Source: Bacteroidota bacterium (GTDB lineage: Bacteria > Bacteroidota > Bacteroidia > Flavobacteriales_D > Crocinitomicaceae). From it: a DNA stretch of 40,579 nt. A program made the translations under genes and the position numbers. The DNA lies in NCBI GenBank assembly GCA_006226555.1, contig SBGS01000176.1, positions 1-40,579 of the forward strand, written 5' to 3'. Below the pieces are notes generated by a model. It did no database searches. It was not told where the DNA came from and worked only from the letters and a program-made list of their open reading frames with translations. This document shows positions 1 through 10,382 of the stretch, piece after piece; the first letter of the stretch is position 1, and every line of letters begins with the position of its first letter.

Positions 1-7
1 CTTTCTC

Positions 8-39
8 TTTTGGGTTAAACAATTTTTGATTTAACTTTG
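8..39 (+). promoter_or_regulatory. Bacteroidetes-type promoter: TTTTG (8-12), N19, TAACTTTG (32-39)
   Basis: Exact match to the TTTG / TAnnTTTG consensus with 19-nt spacing, 15 nt upstream of ATG 55. Confidence 0.7.
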
Positions 40-54
40 CGTTCCTTATACAGT

Positions 55-876
55 ATGAGAGATCTTATCTTAATTCTATCCGTTTTACTGACTTTGCAGG
101 TGAATGCACAATTTCACACTGCCATGTCCCGTTCTGAGCTTGGACCGATTGTAGGGGGTTCATTTTATATGGGGGATCTCAACCCGCATGTACCTTTCCG
201 AGGTACTAATTTAGCTGGAGGATTGGTTTATCGGTACAATGTACATTCCAGATTAAGTGTGCGTGCAAATTTCATTTATGCACAGCTTGAAGGAGATGAT
301 GCTTTATCCACTAGTGCAATGAGACGCGATAGAAATTTGAATTTTTACTCGAACATTTTTGAAGGAGCGTTGGGGGTGGAGTTCAGTTATTTTCCATTCC
401 AGCTCGGACATGACAGGTACAAGGGTACGGCATACTTGATGGCGCAGTTAGGAGTGTTCAGAATGAATCCCATGACCAAGACTGATGGGGGTGATGAGGT
501 TGAACTAAGAACTATCGGGACTGAAGGTCAGGGTTCTGACCTTAGTACAAGCTCTCAATATAATCGTACTCAGGTTGTATTACCATTTGGTGTAGGTGCT
601 AAAGTTTCATTAGGTAAAAGAGTTGGTCTTGGATTTGAATTCGGTGTTAGAAAAACATTTACGGATTACATCGATGATGTTGGTTCAGCCAATTATCTCG
701 ATCCGGTTGCGCTTGCAGCGGCAAACGGACCACTAGCTGCTGAATTGGCGAATCGATCCTTGAGTGGAGACAGATTTGGAGTACGGGGGGATGCCAAGAC
801 AAAGGATTGGTACTTTTTTGCCGGAGGAATGATAACATTCACATTGGGCAATCCTACAATATGTTATAGTCATTAA
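55..876 (+). CDS. Outer-membrane beta-barrel protein (DUF6089-like)
   Basis: ORF 37..876, but ATG at 55 is the better start because a TAACTTTG -7 element lies at 32-39. Signal peptide MRDLILILSVLLTLQVNAQ, GGSFYMGDLNP motif, alternating beta pattern. Confidence 0.75.
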   Translation: MRDLILILSVLLTLQVNAQFHTAMSRSELGPIVGGSFYMGDLNPHVPFRGTNLAGGLVYRYNVHSRLSVRANFIYAQLEGDDALSTSAMRRDRNLNFYSNIFEGALGVEFSYFPFQLGHDRYKGTAYLMAQLGVFRMNPMTKTDGGDEVELRTIGTEGQGSDLSTSSQYNRTQVVLPFGVGAKVSLGKRVGLGFEFGVRKTFTDYIDDVGSANYLDPVALAAANGPLAAELANRSLSGDRFGVRGDAKTKDWYFFAGGMITFTLGNPTICYSH

Positions 877-880
877 ATTA

Positions 881-905
881 AAAAGGCGAGCATTGCTCGC
901 CTTTT
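881..905. terminator. Bidirectional intrinsic terminator between convergent genes
   Basis: Perfect inverted repeat AAAAGGCGAGC-ATT-GCTCGCCTTTT with A/T tracts on both sides. Confidence 0.85.
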
Positions 906-920
906 CTATATCAATTTATC

Positions 921-2042
921 TTAATGCTGGTGTCCGTCGTGATCATGTCCATCATGATTATGACCCTCAGGATTTTGTAATTCGAGTACTTCGATTTCGA
1001 AGATCAGATCTGCATAAGGAGGAATTCCTCCAGGTCTTCCTTGCGGTCCGTATGCCAGGAAATAAGGTAGGAAGAATGTACCCTTTCCACCTTTACCAAG
1101 CATGGCTAGCCCTTCTTCAAAACCAGGGACCATGCGTTGTACCTGATACTGGAAGTCCATCGGTTGGTTGTTGTCGTATGTAGAGAAGAATTTCCCTCCG
1201 TCATATCTGAAATTTCCATTCACATGAACTGACAGTTTAGCTCCGGCTTCCGGTTTTACACCTGTTCCTTCATTTTCGATTACATAAACAAGTCCGGTTT
1301 CTGTTTGTTTTGCATTGGGATATTTTTTCTTTACTTCTTCGAATATCATTGCTTTGAACTCTTCCTGAGACATCGCAGAAACTTTTTCAATGTACTTCTG
1401 TTTCTCAACAGCTGCACGCTGATATTCTTCGAAAATAGAATTGAAGGTCTTTGTGGCATTGAATTTCTTTGCCGCTTTACCTCTACGAATGATCTTAAGA
1501 GATATGATCTTATCGTCCTGCTGAATAGCATTAACGACGTCCTGTCCTTCAATTACATGTCCAAAGACCGTATGTTTCCCATCTAACCAAGGAGTCTCCT
1601 TATGTGTAATAAAGAACTGACTTCCGTTTGTATTAGGTCCTGAATTTGCCATTGAGAGAATACCAGGTCCTGTATGTTTAAGATCGTCAACAAATTCGTC
1701 GTTGAATTTGTATCCCGGACCGCCGGTACCATTTCCTTGAGGGTCACCACCCTGGATCATGAAGTCTGCAATTACGCGGTGGAATTTAAGACCATCATAA
1801 AAAGGTTTATCAAATGATAGGGTATCAATCTTAAAATCACCCTCCGCCAAACCAACAAAGTTAGCCACGGTCATTGGTGTTTTTTCGAATTCCAACATAC
1901 AAAGAATTACGCCTTTGGAAGTTGTAAATTCAGCGTACATTCCATTTTCCAGTTTTGGTTTTTTCGCTTTTCCGTCTTTTTGTGCCTGAACGAATGGCTG
2001 AAAAAGAAGGATCAAGAGTAAGAGGTTCAAGAATTTTTTCAT
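921..2042 (-). CDS. Secreted cyclophilin-FKBP fusion peptidyl-prolyl cis-trans isomerase with His-rich C-terminus
   Basis: Signal peptide [21 protein letters not shown]; cyclophilin motifs ([34 protein letters not shown]); C-terminal FKBP domain ([28 protein letters not shown]); tail [14 protein letters not shown]. Confidence 0.9.
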   Translation of the reverse strand: MKKFLNLLLLILLFQPFVQAQKDGKAKKPKLENGMYAEFTTSKGVILCMLEFEKTPMTVANFVGLAEGDFKIDTLSFDKPFYDGLKFHRVIADFMIQGGDPQGNGTGGPGYKFNDEFVDDLKHTGPGILSMANSGPNTNGSQFFITHKETPWLDGKHTVFGHVIEGQDVVNAIQQDDKIISLKIIRRGKAAKKFNATKTFNSIFEEYQRAAVEKQKYIEKVSAMSQEEFKAMIFEEVKKKYPNAKQTETGLVYVIENEGTGVKPEAGAKLSVHVNGNFRYDGGKFFSTYDNNQPMDFQYQVQRMVPGFEEGLAMLGKGGKGTFFLPYFLAYGPQGRPGGIPPYADLIFEIEVLELQNPEGHNHDGHDHDGHQH

Positions 2043-2104
2043 TGAAAATTGTTTTAGTGCTATAAAGTTAATAAACCAAATTAACAAAGTCCCTGCCGTA
2101 CTTT

Positions 2105-2983
2105 TCAATTGCGCTTATCAATACCCCAAAGCATTTTGTTACGAATTGTATCCAGGAAGTTGTTGTCTTCGAATTTGATCACATTGATCATGTATTCAGC
2201 TTTTGTAATAATAACCTCTTCTTTTTGGCTGATCTGTTTAGATAAACCATCCAGTGAAATGAGGTATTTACGGTCTCTTCCCTCCACGCTCAATTTAATT
2301 GGCATATGATCAGGAACAACCATAGGTCTCACATTCAAATTATGCGGAGCAATAGGTGTTAGTATGTGTACCTGGCAACCCGGAGTCACAATTGGACCTC
2401 CACAACTTAAACTATAAGCCGTTGATCCGGATGGTGTTGCGACAATAAGTCCATCCGCCCAGTATGAATTGAGATACTTTCCTTCCAAGCTGGCATGAAC
2501 GGTGATCATAGAGGAAGTATCCTTTTTTTGAAGTGTTAACTCATTCAGCGCCACATTCTCATCACCGAATAGGTTATTTTCAGTTTCAACCCTGATCAAG
2601 GATCTCAATTGATGAGAATATTCCTTCTTACGAACCAATTCCATTGCTTCTTCCAGGTGGTCTTTTGAGATATTCGCAAGAAACCCGAGTCTTCCTGTGT
2701 TTACACCGAGTACAGGTATTCCGCTATCTCGTATAAACTTTACATTCTGAATAAATGTACCATCTCCTCCAATACTGAAGCTAAGATCAATTCCTTTTTT
2801 CAGATCATTATGGTTCGTGAACTCATCTACACTTTCCGGTAGTCCCGCTTTTTTTACGAGAGCTTCCTTCAGTTGTTTTTCGATTATCGGATTCCACCCA
2901 AAATCTTTTAATATTCCGAGGAATTCATTGTAGAACTGGATGTCTTGCTTATTGACCTTTCTTCCGTATACGGCAACATTCAT
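2105..2983 (-). CDS. nadK: NAD kinase
   Basis: [40 protein letters not shown] motifs. Confidence 0.95.
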   Translation of the reverse strand: MNVAVYGRKVNKQDIQFYNEFLGILKDFGWNPIIEKQLKEALVKKAGLPESVDEFTNHNDLKKGIDLSFSIGGDGTFIQNVKFIRDSGIPVLGVNTGRLGFLANISKDHLEEAMELVRKKEYSHQLRSLIRVETENNLFGDENVALNELTLQKKDTSSMITVHASLEGKYLNSYWADGLIVATPSGSTAYSLSCGGPIVTPGCQVHILTPIAPHNLNVRPMVVPDHMPIKLSVEGRDRKYLISLDGLSKQISQKEEVIITKAEYMINVIKFEDNNFLDTIRNKMLWGIDKRN

Positions 2984-2985
2984 GA

Positions 2986-3648
2986 TTACATATTTAGGAA
3001 GTTCATAAGAGCGTCGTACCTGAACTTCATATCATCTTCCAAACTGCTCTTTTGAAAAGATGCCTTAATGATATAATCGTATCGTTCGAATGTCCGAATT
3101 ATACGATCCAATTCGATCTTATTGATCTTTAATGTAACTTCAATATTTGTAGAATCAGGAGAAGACATGATGTACGAACTAAGAATTCTGGCATCATTGC
3201 TTTCCACGATCTGAGCGATTTGAGCCATACTGTAATCGGATCTTGCCATTTCAAGTACGAGTATACCCCCATTTTCCTTGATACTTCCAGTATTGGCAAT
3301 AACCGTAAGCAAATGGTGAACGCTGGTACAACCTAAGTATTCTTCTTTTTCGCTAAGAATTGGAATTACACTCAATTTTAATTCAGCTATTTTCGAAAGT
3401 ACTTGATAAATATGATCGGATTCAATCACATATGGTCTCGGCAAATGTTGAAACAATTTATCCAGCGTTTCATCGACATCAAGTTTGTCCAAAACGTCTG
3501 ATTCCGAGACAACTCCGACAAAATTTCCATTCTTAAGTACAGGAAGGTGAGAAACCTTGAATTCTTCCATCCAGCTTAAGGCTTTTTCTCCTGTATCGGT
3601 ATGAACTAAAGGAGGAATTTCTTCTGTAATTAAATCTCTTGCAATCAT
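2986..3648 (-). CDS. CBS-domain protein (AcuB-like)
   Basis: Tandem CBS domains ([46 protein letters not shown]) plus a C-terminal ACT-like region; 2 bp upstream of nadK. Confidence 0.85.
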   Translation of the reverse strand: MIARDLITEEIPPLVHTDTGEKALSWMEEFKVSHLPVLKNGNFVGVVSESDVLDKLDVDETLDKLFQHLPRPYVIESDHIYQVLSKIAELKLSVIPILSEKEEYLGCTSVHHLLTVIANTGSIKENGGILVLEMARSDYSMAQIAQIVESNDARILSSYIMSSPDSTNIEVTLKINKIELDRIIRTFERYDYIIKASFQKSSLEDDMKFRYDALMNFLNM

Positions 3649-3684
3649 TACTATACGAAAGTACTATATTACTCATCAAGTTTC

Positions 3685-3692
3685 TACTTTTG
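3685..3692 (+). promoter_or_regulatory. -7 element TACTTTTG upstream of pdxJ
   Basis: Exact TAnnTTTG match 18 nt before ATG 3711. Confidence 0.5.
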
Positions 3693-3710
3693 TCTCAAAA
3701 AATGTGCCTC

Positions 3711-4430
3711 ATGTCAAATTGTAAATTGAGTGTAAATATCAATAAAGTCGCTACCCTTCGAAATGCAAGAGGAGAGAATACACCTGATGTTGTCAAAGTT
3801 GCAAAGGATTGCGAATTATTTGGAGCAGATGGTATTACGATTCATCCAAGACCTGACGAGCGTCACATTACACTGAAAGATGTTTATGAGTTGTCTGAGG
3901 TAGTGACAACTGAATTTAATATTGAAGGATATCCGGATGAGCGATTCATGAAAATATTAAGAGAGGTAAAACCTGTCCAAGCAACTTTAGTACCTGACCC
4001 TCCGCATGTTTTGACATCCAACGCGGGTTGGGATACGAAAGGACGACAAGAAGAGTTAAAGCGTATTATTGATGAAATCAAATCTATGGGAATCCGGACG
4101 TCGATCTTTGTAGATACGGAGCTGGTAAACATTGAATATGCGCAACATGCAGGAACAGACAGGATTGAATTGTATACAGGACCATTTGCGCACGACTTCA
4201 AGTCTGATCCTAATAAAGCCGTTGCTCCGTACGTTAAAGCGGCTGACCTAGCGAATGAATTAGGTTTGGAAATCAACGCGGGACATGACCTTAGTCTGGA
4301 GAATTTACATTTCTTCAATCAACATATAAATGGTCTGCTTGAGGTATCTATAGGACATGCATTGATCTCAGATGCTCTCTATTTTGGACTGGAGAACACT
4401 ATTCGTATGTACAAGGCGAAACTGATCTAA
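3711..4430 (+). CDS. pdxJ: Pyridoxine 5'-phosphate synthase
   Basis: [56 protein letters not shown] motifs. Start chosen at MSNCKL (3711). Confidence 0.95.
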   Translation: MSNCKLSVNINKVATLRNARGENTPDVVKVAKDCELFGADGITIHPRPDERHITLKDVYELSEVVTTEFNIEGYPDERFMKILREVKPVQATLVPDPPHVLTSNAGWDTKGRQEELKRIIDEIKSMGIRTSIFVDTELVNIEYAQHAGTDRIELYTGPFAHDFKSDPNKAVAPYVKAADLANELGLEINAGHDLSLENLHFFNQHINGLLEVSIGHALISDALYFGLENTIRMYKAKLI

Positions 4431-6403
4431 CGAAGTACAATACGACCAAGTTTTTCTGCGATCACCTTCTTTACATTTTCGAGTAAAACTTGCTGAGAAA
4501 GAATGTCTCGCAAAGCTTCATCATCTAGATCATTTCCTTTTTCTCGTAATTTATTCTGTAGTTCTTCGATTTCCTTTTCCACTCTTCGGACTTTGAAAAT
4601 AAATAAGGAACTGATTGTAGCTTGCTTGATCTTGTCGCGTTCCGAGTTAGTATAAATACCATATTTTGTTAGCCAATTTTGACTCAACTCATGGTTTTTA
4701 ATCGCAATGTCGCTCACAAAGCGGACAATATCCTGATCTTCGGATTTCAAGAAATAGCTTGGTTTCAAGAAGGTGTTTTCAGAAATAGCATCTGAAATGA
4801 TCCCATGAATTCTTTGGAAAACTGGTGTTTGAAAAACAAGTTCATCGGTATTCAGATCATGTAGAATGAACTCTGCTACTGTCGTAGTAACATTCTCTGG
4901 TTCACCAGCGCTGTTTTGCTCTTCAAAAGACATTTCGACAGAACCGTATTCGATCAAAATACGCATAAGATCGTGTTCGCTATGGTCGATCTCATTGTCC
5001 GGCTTTTTATCGGAGGTAGTCGCTTGCTCAGGCGAACCTTGGGTTGCAATTGGAATCTCTCTTATCTCGGGCGCATTCATTTCCCGCGCCATATGATCTC
5101 TTCGCAATTTTTGAAGCTCGCTCTGAAGAATATCCTCGTTCATTTCGAATCGCTCCGAGATGGTTTTGAGGTACACATTTCGCATGATCTGATCCGGAAT
5201 GAGAGCTACTGATTCAATGATCTCACGGATCAGTCCGGCACGTACGATCGGATCTTCAGATCCTTCTCCTAAAAGTACGTCTGCTTTAAAAGAGATAAAG
5301 TCCTGTGCGTGATCTCTAATGTACTCTTCGAGCTCACTTGTGCTTGATTTCTTAGCAAATGAGTCGGGATCTTCGCCATCAGGGAAAAGAACGACTTTTA
5401 CGTTCATGCCCTCTTCAAGGATGAGATCAATTCCGCGAAATGAAGCTTTAATACCGGCGGCATCACCATCATAAAGAATAGTAATGTTCTTGGTATATCT
5501 CTTTATAAGACGGATCTGTTCTTTCGTAAGAGCAGTTCCCGAGGAAGAAACAACATTTTCTATCCCGGCCTGAGATAGCGAAATTACATCCGTATATCCT
5601 TCACACAGGTAGCAGTTGTCATATTTTATAATGTCAGACTTTGCAAAATAGAGGCCGTAAAGGATCTGACTTTTATTGTAAATGATGCTTTCAGGTGAGT
5701 TGAAGTACTTGGCGATTTTTTTGTCAGCCATCAACGTTCTACCACCGAAGCCTAGGACTCTTCCACTTACACTGTGAATGGGAAACATAACCCTTCCTCG
5801 AAAAAAGTCGAAGTGTCTATCTTCTTTGGTCTTAGTTAAACCTACTTTTTCGAGATATTCCAGCTTGTATCCCTTTTCGATAGCATGTTCAGTAAATGAT
5901 TTACCCTTTGAGACACAATAGCCGAGCTGAAATTTTTCTATGATCTCCGGACGAAATCCTCTTTCGATAAAGTAGCTGAGTCCAATATTTTTCCCTTCGT
6001 CTGTATTGTGCAGAGTTTCTACAAAATGATCTCTGGCGAAATCATTTATAATATGAAGACTCTCTCTTTCTGAAATTTTGGCTTGCTCTTCAGGTGTAGC
6101 AGGTTCTTCATCAGGTACCTGGATCCCATATTTGTCAGCCAGCCATCGAAGTGCTTCCGGATAGGAAAAATGCTCTTTTTCCATCAGAAAAGTAACCACA
6201 GATCCACCTTTTCCGGAGGAGAAACATTTAAATATTTGTTTTGCCGGAGAAACAACAAATGATGGTGTTCTTTCATCCGTGAATGGACTTAAACCCTTCA
6301 GGTTCGATCCGGCTCTCTTTAGATTTACAAATTCTCCGATCACCTCCTCGATTCGAGCAGTCGACATGATGTCATCAATGATATGTGGAGGAATTTTAGC
6401 CAA
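4427..6403 (-). CDS. dnaG: DNA primase
   Basis: [43 protein letters not shown] and [12 protein letters not shown]. Confidence 0.96.
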   Translation of the reverse strand: MAKIPPHIIDDIMSTARIEEVIGEFVNLKRAGSNLKGLSPFTDERTPSFVVSPAKQIFKCFSSGKGGSVVTFLMEKEHFSYPEALRWLADKYGIQVPDEEPATPEEQAKISERESLHIINDFARDHFVETLHNTDEGKNIGLSYFIERGFRPEIIEKFQLGYCVSKGKSFTEHAIEKGYKLEYLEKVGLTKTKEDRHFDFFRGRVMFPIHSVSGRVLGFGGRTLMADKKIAKYFNSPESIIYNKSQILYGLYFAKSDIIKYDNCYLCEGYTDVISLSQAGIENVVSSSGTALTKEQIRLIKRYTKNITILYDGDAAGIKASFRGIDLILEEGMNVKVVLFPDGEDPDSFAKKSSTSELEEYIRDHAQDFISFKADVLLGEGSEDPIVRAGLIREIIESVALIPDQIMRNVYLKTISERFEMNEDILQSELQKLRRDHMAREMNAPEIREIPIATQGSPEQATTSDKKPDNEIDHSEHDLMRILIEYGSVEMSFEEQNSAGEPENVTTTVAEFILHDLNTDELVFQTPVFQRIHGIISDAISENTFLKPSYFLKSEDQDIVRFVSDIAIKNHELSQNWLTKYGIYTNSERDKIKQATISSLFIFKVRRVEKEIEELQNKLREKGNDLDDEALRDILSQQVLLENVKKVIAEKLGRIVLR

Positions 6404-6820
6404 TTAATTTTTAGTTGGATATCCGTAGTCTTTTTCAGTGATAAGTTTTCCGTTTTCATCAAATGTCTTCCAGACACCTACCATCTTATCATTCTGGTAC
6501 TCACCGTAATAATATACTACACCATTCGGGTATTTTACAATACTGTGACCATGTTTTTTTCCGTGATCATAGTACGTAACAGTTATTTCAATGCCTTTTT
6601 CGTTATAGAATGACCACTTACCGTGTCTTTGCTTATCATCATCCTGCATTCCCTCGAATTTCACCTGTTTTTTTCCAGGATAGTACTCTCGGTATATGTT
6701 ATTTGAGATCTCAACAAGTTCTTCCGGTTCAGTTGGTTTTACTTCATTGACTTTTTCCTGCTCCTCCTGACCACAGGAAAGAAGTAGCATTCCAGCTATT
6801 AAGTAGTATAAAATTTTCAT
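6404..6820 (-). CDS. MORN-repeat-like lipoprotein (YwqK-type fold)
   Basis: Lipobox LLLSCGQ; repeats GKWSFYNEKGIEI, GHSIVKYPNGVVYYYGEYQNDKMVGVWKTFDENGKL. Confidence 0.7.
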   Translation of the reverse strand: MKILYYLIAGMLLLSCGQEEQEKVNEVKPTEPEELVEISNNIYREYYPGKKQVKFEGMQDDDKQRHGKWSFYNEKGIEITVTYYDHGKKHGHSIVKYPNGVVYYYGEYQNDKMVGVWKTFDENGKLITEKDYGYPTKN

Positions 6821-6823
6821 CTT

Positions 6824-7795
6824 TTATTTGTTCCGTTCAGTGGTATATTCTACTAATCCCTGAAGACTTCGTTTGGCATCGGAATCGGGATATTTTTCGA
6901 TCAAATCGAGTGCTCGTTTCTTAAATTCCAACATTTTACCATGTGCGTAGTCGATCCCACCATTTTTGATGACGAGGTCTACCGCTCGTTTTACTTTCTT
7001 AGGATTTTCATTGTGATTTTTCACAATGTTAATGAGCTCATTCCTAACCTCAGGTTGAGCATTATTCAAAACATAGATGAGTGGCAAGGTCATTTTCCGC
7101 TCACGAATATCAGAACCTGTAGGTTTGCCAATATCCCCTGGATCTCCATAATCGAATATGTCATCTTTTATCTGGAAAGCCATACCAACCAATTCACCGA
7201 ATTCTCTCATGTTATTACGCTCTTCCATCCTGTCTGAACTGAGAGCAGCTACTTCGCATGCCGAAGAGATTAACGAGGCTGTTTTCTGACGAATAACGTC
7301 GTAATAGACATCCTCTGTAATGTCCAGACGTCGCGCTTTCTCGATCTGAAGCAATTCACCTTCCGACATCTCTTTTACAGCTCTTGCAACAACTTCCAGG
7401 ATATCTGTGTTTTTCTTTTCGATGGATAGGATGAGAATTTTTGAAAGCATGTAATCACCCACAAGGACAGCGATCTTATTCTTCCAAAGCGCATTCACAG
7501 AGAAAAATCCTCTGCGTTCATTTGCATCATCTACTACGTCATCGTGAACAAGAGTTGCCGTATGCAGCAGTTCGATCAACGTAGCGGCGTCATAGGTTCT
7601 GTTATTCACTTCACCCAGCATTTTTGAGCATAGAAAAATGAATAGCGGTCTCATTTGTTTCCCTTTGCGCTTCACAACATAATGAGTCACCTTGTCGAGT
7701 AGGGATACATTCGACGCCAGACTCTCCCGGAATCTGATTTCAAATTCATCCATCTCAACAGAAACGGGATCAATGATCTCCTTTACCTTCATCAT
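6824..7795 (-). CDS. Polyprenyl (trans-prenyl) diphosphate synthase
   Basis: DDxxD motifs LVHDDVVDDANERRG and FQIKDDIFDYGD. ATG at 7795 preferred over 7840 because a TATATTTG element lies at 7800-7807. Confidence 0.93.
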   Translation of the reverse strand: MMKVKEIIDPVSVEMDEFEIRFRESLASNVSLLDKVTHYVVKRKGKQMRPLFIFLCSKMLGEVNNRTYDAATLIELLHTATLVHDDVVDDANERRGFFSVNALWKNKIAVLVGDYMLSKILILSIEKKNTDILEVVARAVKEMSEGELLQIEKARRLDITEDVYYDVIRQKTASLISSACEVAALSSDRMEERNNMREFGELVGMAFQIKDDIFDYGDPGDIGKPTGSDIRERKMTLPLIYVLNNAQPEVRNELINIVKNHNENPKKVKRAVDLVIKNGGIDYAHGKMLEFKKRALDLIEKYPDSDAKRSLQGLVEYTTERNK

Positions 7796-7799
7796 ACTA

Positions 7800-7807
7800 C
7801 AAATATA
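7800..7807 (-). promoter_or_regulatory. -7 element TATATTTG, 4 nt from ATG
   Basis: Minus-strand sequence reads TATATTTG TAGT ATG ATG AAG. Confidence 0.55.
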
Positions 7808-7841
7808 CAAGTAGACAGGGCTTAAATAGCAACTGTTCAAA

Positions 7842-7877
7842 AAGAAAAGAGGTCACATCACATGCGACCTCTTTCAG
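7842..7877 (-). terminator. Intrinsic terminator downstream of T9SS cargo gene
   Basis: Inverted repeat GAAAAGAGGTC...GACCTCTTTC with inner CAT/ATG pairing, followed by a T tract on the minus strand. Confidence 0.75.
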
Positions 7878-7896
7878 TATAATAAATGTCCGGGAA

Positions 7897-9840
7897 TTAA
7901 TCTCTGATTAATTGAAGGAATCCATGCCCTTCAAGTACCTCATCAGAATAACCTGTAATGACATATTTGTAGAAGTATGTTCCTTCAGGAGCATTTGCTC
8001 CACCTTGAGATTTTCCATCCCACGCAGGATTAACACCACTGCTTTCATACATGATATTACCCCATCTGTTCAATATCGTCAACTCAATGTTTTTCGCATT
8101 CGTTGTGTTCAGAACGAAAAGGTCATTTTCATTGTCGCCGTTTGGTGTAAACACGTTTGGAGCTACAACCGTTGGAGTAGGTAAGATACAACTTCCGTCA
8201 TCAATTGTTGCTAATGGATTGTAGTTCAACGCAAGAGGGTCAGTACATCCACAAGGGATAACATCAATACTTACGTATGCCGTATCTGCACAGTTTTGAT
8301 TGTCATAAGCGATCAGCATTACAACTGAACTCGAAATGAACGTTTCTGACTGAGGAGACATATCATTTACGTTATACACATTTCCATTACCGAAATCCCA
8401 GGTATAAGAAGATGTATTCTGACTATTGTTTGTGAAAGTAACATTAAGCGGAGTACAACCTGAAGTAGGCGATCCTACGAAACTTGCAATAGGAGGATTT
8501 TCAATATCAATGAAAATACTATCTGATTCAGTACAAACATCGTCAGTAACAGTAAAGTAATACCATCCAGAAGGAACATTTGTGATAACGGTTGCATCAA
8601 CACTATATGACCCCGGATTACCTGGCCCCGTCCAATTGTAGAATGGCTGTCCAACAGTTGTTGTTGTTCCCGACACAAACGCCGAAGCAGCACCCGTTGG
8701 TAAACAAGCAGATGAAGGGTATGAAAGTAGGGTATCAATATTTAACGTCTGATTCACGACCATGACGACACTGTCGTCGTAGAGATAACCACAGCCATCC
8801 TCGATCTCAACGTAATAAATAATAGTGTCTTGCTTCTGATCTTCCGACCATATATTGGTTGGATTCGTCGTGCTTCCGGTAGACCATGTAAATGAATATG
8901 GACCGTTGGCATTTGCAAGGTTTAGTACTTCAACCGGAATAGTGTCATTCGGACATTGACGCAGAACAGTATCCACGAGGTTCCAGGTTAGTGAAGCTGT
9001 GTTAACTGTTATAAAGATCGAATCTGATTGACATTGGAAGTTACCCAGTGTGTCATAAACGTAAGCAACAAAAGCAGTGTCAGATGTCGGCGCAGCGTAA
9101 AAGAACGTAGTATCCTGTAAACCGTTAGACCAGTTGATCGTAGCACTGTTACATGGCCCGGCATTTACCGAAATGTTATCCAATCCCCAGTTATCGAATG
9201 ATGATCCAGAAGAGTTCACCTGGATCCATTGAAACATAGTTCCCGTAGTCATGGCTGCTTGAGGAATCGGAACATTAAAGCTACTCCAAGAAGTATAGTT
9301 TGTAATATATGGAGAGCTTACAACGCTGGTTGTCGTCCCGGGATTAGCAGGTAGTTCATATCCCCCTGGACTATAATATACAATCGTGATCCATGTTAAA
9401 CCACCATCGGTACTATATTGTAATTCCACTCCTTCGTTCGCAAGATCTGGTCCTTCACATGGAGCTGCTTGACCTTGGATAGAATATACCATGTCGAACG
9501 TTATGAATCCTCCACAACTCACATCAAAAGCAGGTGTACCGATTGTTGGAGTTGCAGTACCAGCCGTTGATGCCCAGTAATAGTTGGTCCCTGAAGGGTT
9601 CGCACCACATGGTTGACCATAGTTTTGACCACCAGTTGTTGACCATCCCGGAGGTAGAATTCCGAAGTCAAAGTTATATGATTGACCTGTTGCTGTTATT
9701 GATGCAGCTCCCGTAATTAAAACTGAATCACCGGGACAGATCGTAGTGTCTAAAGGAGTAACAAAAACGTTACACACCTGAGCTTCTACCGATACAGCAC
9801 CAAATAGAATAAATGAGAGTAATGCAAATATCTTTTTCAT
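7897..9840 (-). CDS. Secreted PKD-domain protein with T9SS type-B (gliding-motility-associated) C-terminal domain
   Basis: Signal peptide; PKD motif TPLNVTFTNNSQNTSSYTWDFGNG; CTDPLALNYNPLATIDDGSC motif; C-terminus VAPNVFTPNGDNENDLF...ILNRWGNIMYES...WDGKSQGG...PEGTYFYKYVITG. Confidence 0.9.
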   Translation of the reverse strand: MKKIFALLSFILFGAVSVEAQVCNVFVTPLDTTICPGDSVLITGAASITATGQSYNFDFGILPPGWSTTGGQNYGQPCGANPSGTNYYWASTAGTATPTIGTPAFDVSCGGFITFDMVYSIQGQAAPCEGPDLANEGVELQYSTDGGLTWITIVYYSPGGYELPANPGTTTSVVSSPYITNYTSWSSFNVPIPQAAMTTGTMFQWIQVNSSGSSFDNWGLDNISVNAGPCNSATINWSNGLQDTTFFYAAPTSDTAFVAYVYDTLGNFQCQSDSIFITVNTASLTWNLVDTVLRQCPNDTIPVEVLNLANANGPYSFTWSTGSTTNPTNIWSEDQKQDTIIYYVEIEDGCGYLYDDSVVMVVNQTLNIDTLLSYPSSACLPTGAASAFVSGTTTTVGQPFYNWTGPGNPGSYSVDATVITNVPSGWYYFTVTDDVCTESDSIFIDIENPPIASFVGSPTSGCTPLNVTFTNNSQNTSSYTWDFGNGNVYNVNDMSPQSETFISSSVVMLIAYDNQNCADTAYVSIDVIPCGCTDPLALNYNPLATIDDGSCILPTPTVVAPNVFTPNGDNENDLFVLNTTNAKNIELTILNRWGNIMYESSGVNPAWDGKSQGGANAPEGTYFYKYVITGYSDEVLEGHGFLQLIRD

Positions 9841-9841
9841 C

Positions 9842-10288
9842 TTATTTTACTTCTAGGTTTATGATCTCAACAGAGATTGGCTCGATTCCAAATGTATTTT
9901 GATATGGGTTTCTGATCAACACAGAAACTCTTCCTTCTGAAGCGTTGCAATCTCCAATGATCGTTGTGTTCGGAGCTATTGTAAACGTTCTTGTATTTTC
10001 GATACTTTCCTCACAACCGGCACAAGTACCATCTGAGTAGTTTACAGCAGCACTGAATGAAAAGCTGATCTCTTCATCCGTTGTATTGCTCAATTTAAAA
10101 AATACGTAATCAAATGGTTTATCAACACCTTCCAATTTGCAGGATGTCAATTGTCCTTCGATAACTAATCCGTTTTGATTTGCCAGCTCAGTCCATTCTT
10201 TTTTCAATTTTCCGAGCTCCACAGCATTTTGTGCCATTAGGTTAAGGCTGCTGATCAAAAGTGCAATTAATGTGATATATTTCTTCAT
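9842..10288 (-). CDS. Secreted hypothetical protein
   Basis: Signal peptide MKKYITLIALLISSLNLMAQ; ends 1 nt before the T9SS cargo gene start, so probably co-transcribed. No family recognised. Confidence 0.65.
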   Translation of the reverse strand: MKKYITLIALLISSLNLMAQNAVELGKLKKEWTELANQNGLVIEGQLTSCKLEGVDKPFDYVFFKLSNTTDEEISFSFSAAVNYSDGTCAGCEESIENTRTFTIAPNTTIIGDCNASEGRVSVLIRNPYQNTFGIEPISVEIINLEVK

Positions 10289-10382
10289 AGCAGTTATTAA
10301 TTCGATGTATAGACTCTTATTTTCAGATAGAGGTTGCAAAGGAACGATAAAAAGTTCATTCTTGTATTGTCAAATGTGTGAA

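Noticed and set aside
893-1183. ORF 893..1183 + and other ORFs antisense to the cyclophilin-FKBP gene (1305..1586 +)
   Set aside because: Fully antisense to a strongly supported CDS; no recognisable motifs.
3884-4318. 144-aa minus-strand ORF antisense to pdxJ, plus similar antisense ORFs (24019..24360 +, 24919..25341 -, 14004..14339 +)
   Set aside because: Entirely opposite well-identified enzymes; typical spurious six-frame ORFs.
6404-6820. Toxin-antitoxin system suggested by the YwqK-like antitoxin resemblance
   Set aside because: Protein has a lipobox, no toxin gene is adjacent, and neighbours are dnaG and polyprenyl synthase. MORN-like lipoprotein is the simpler reading.
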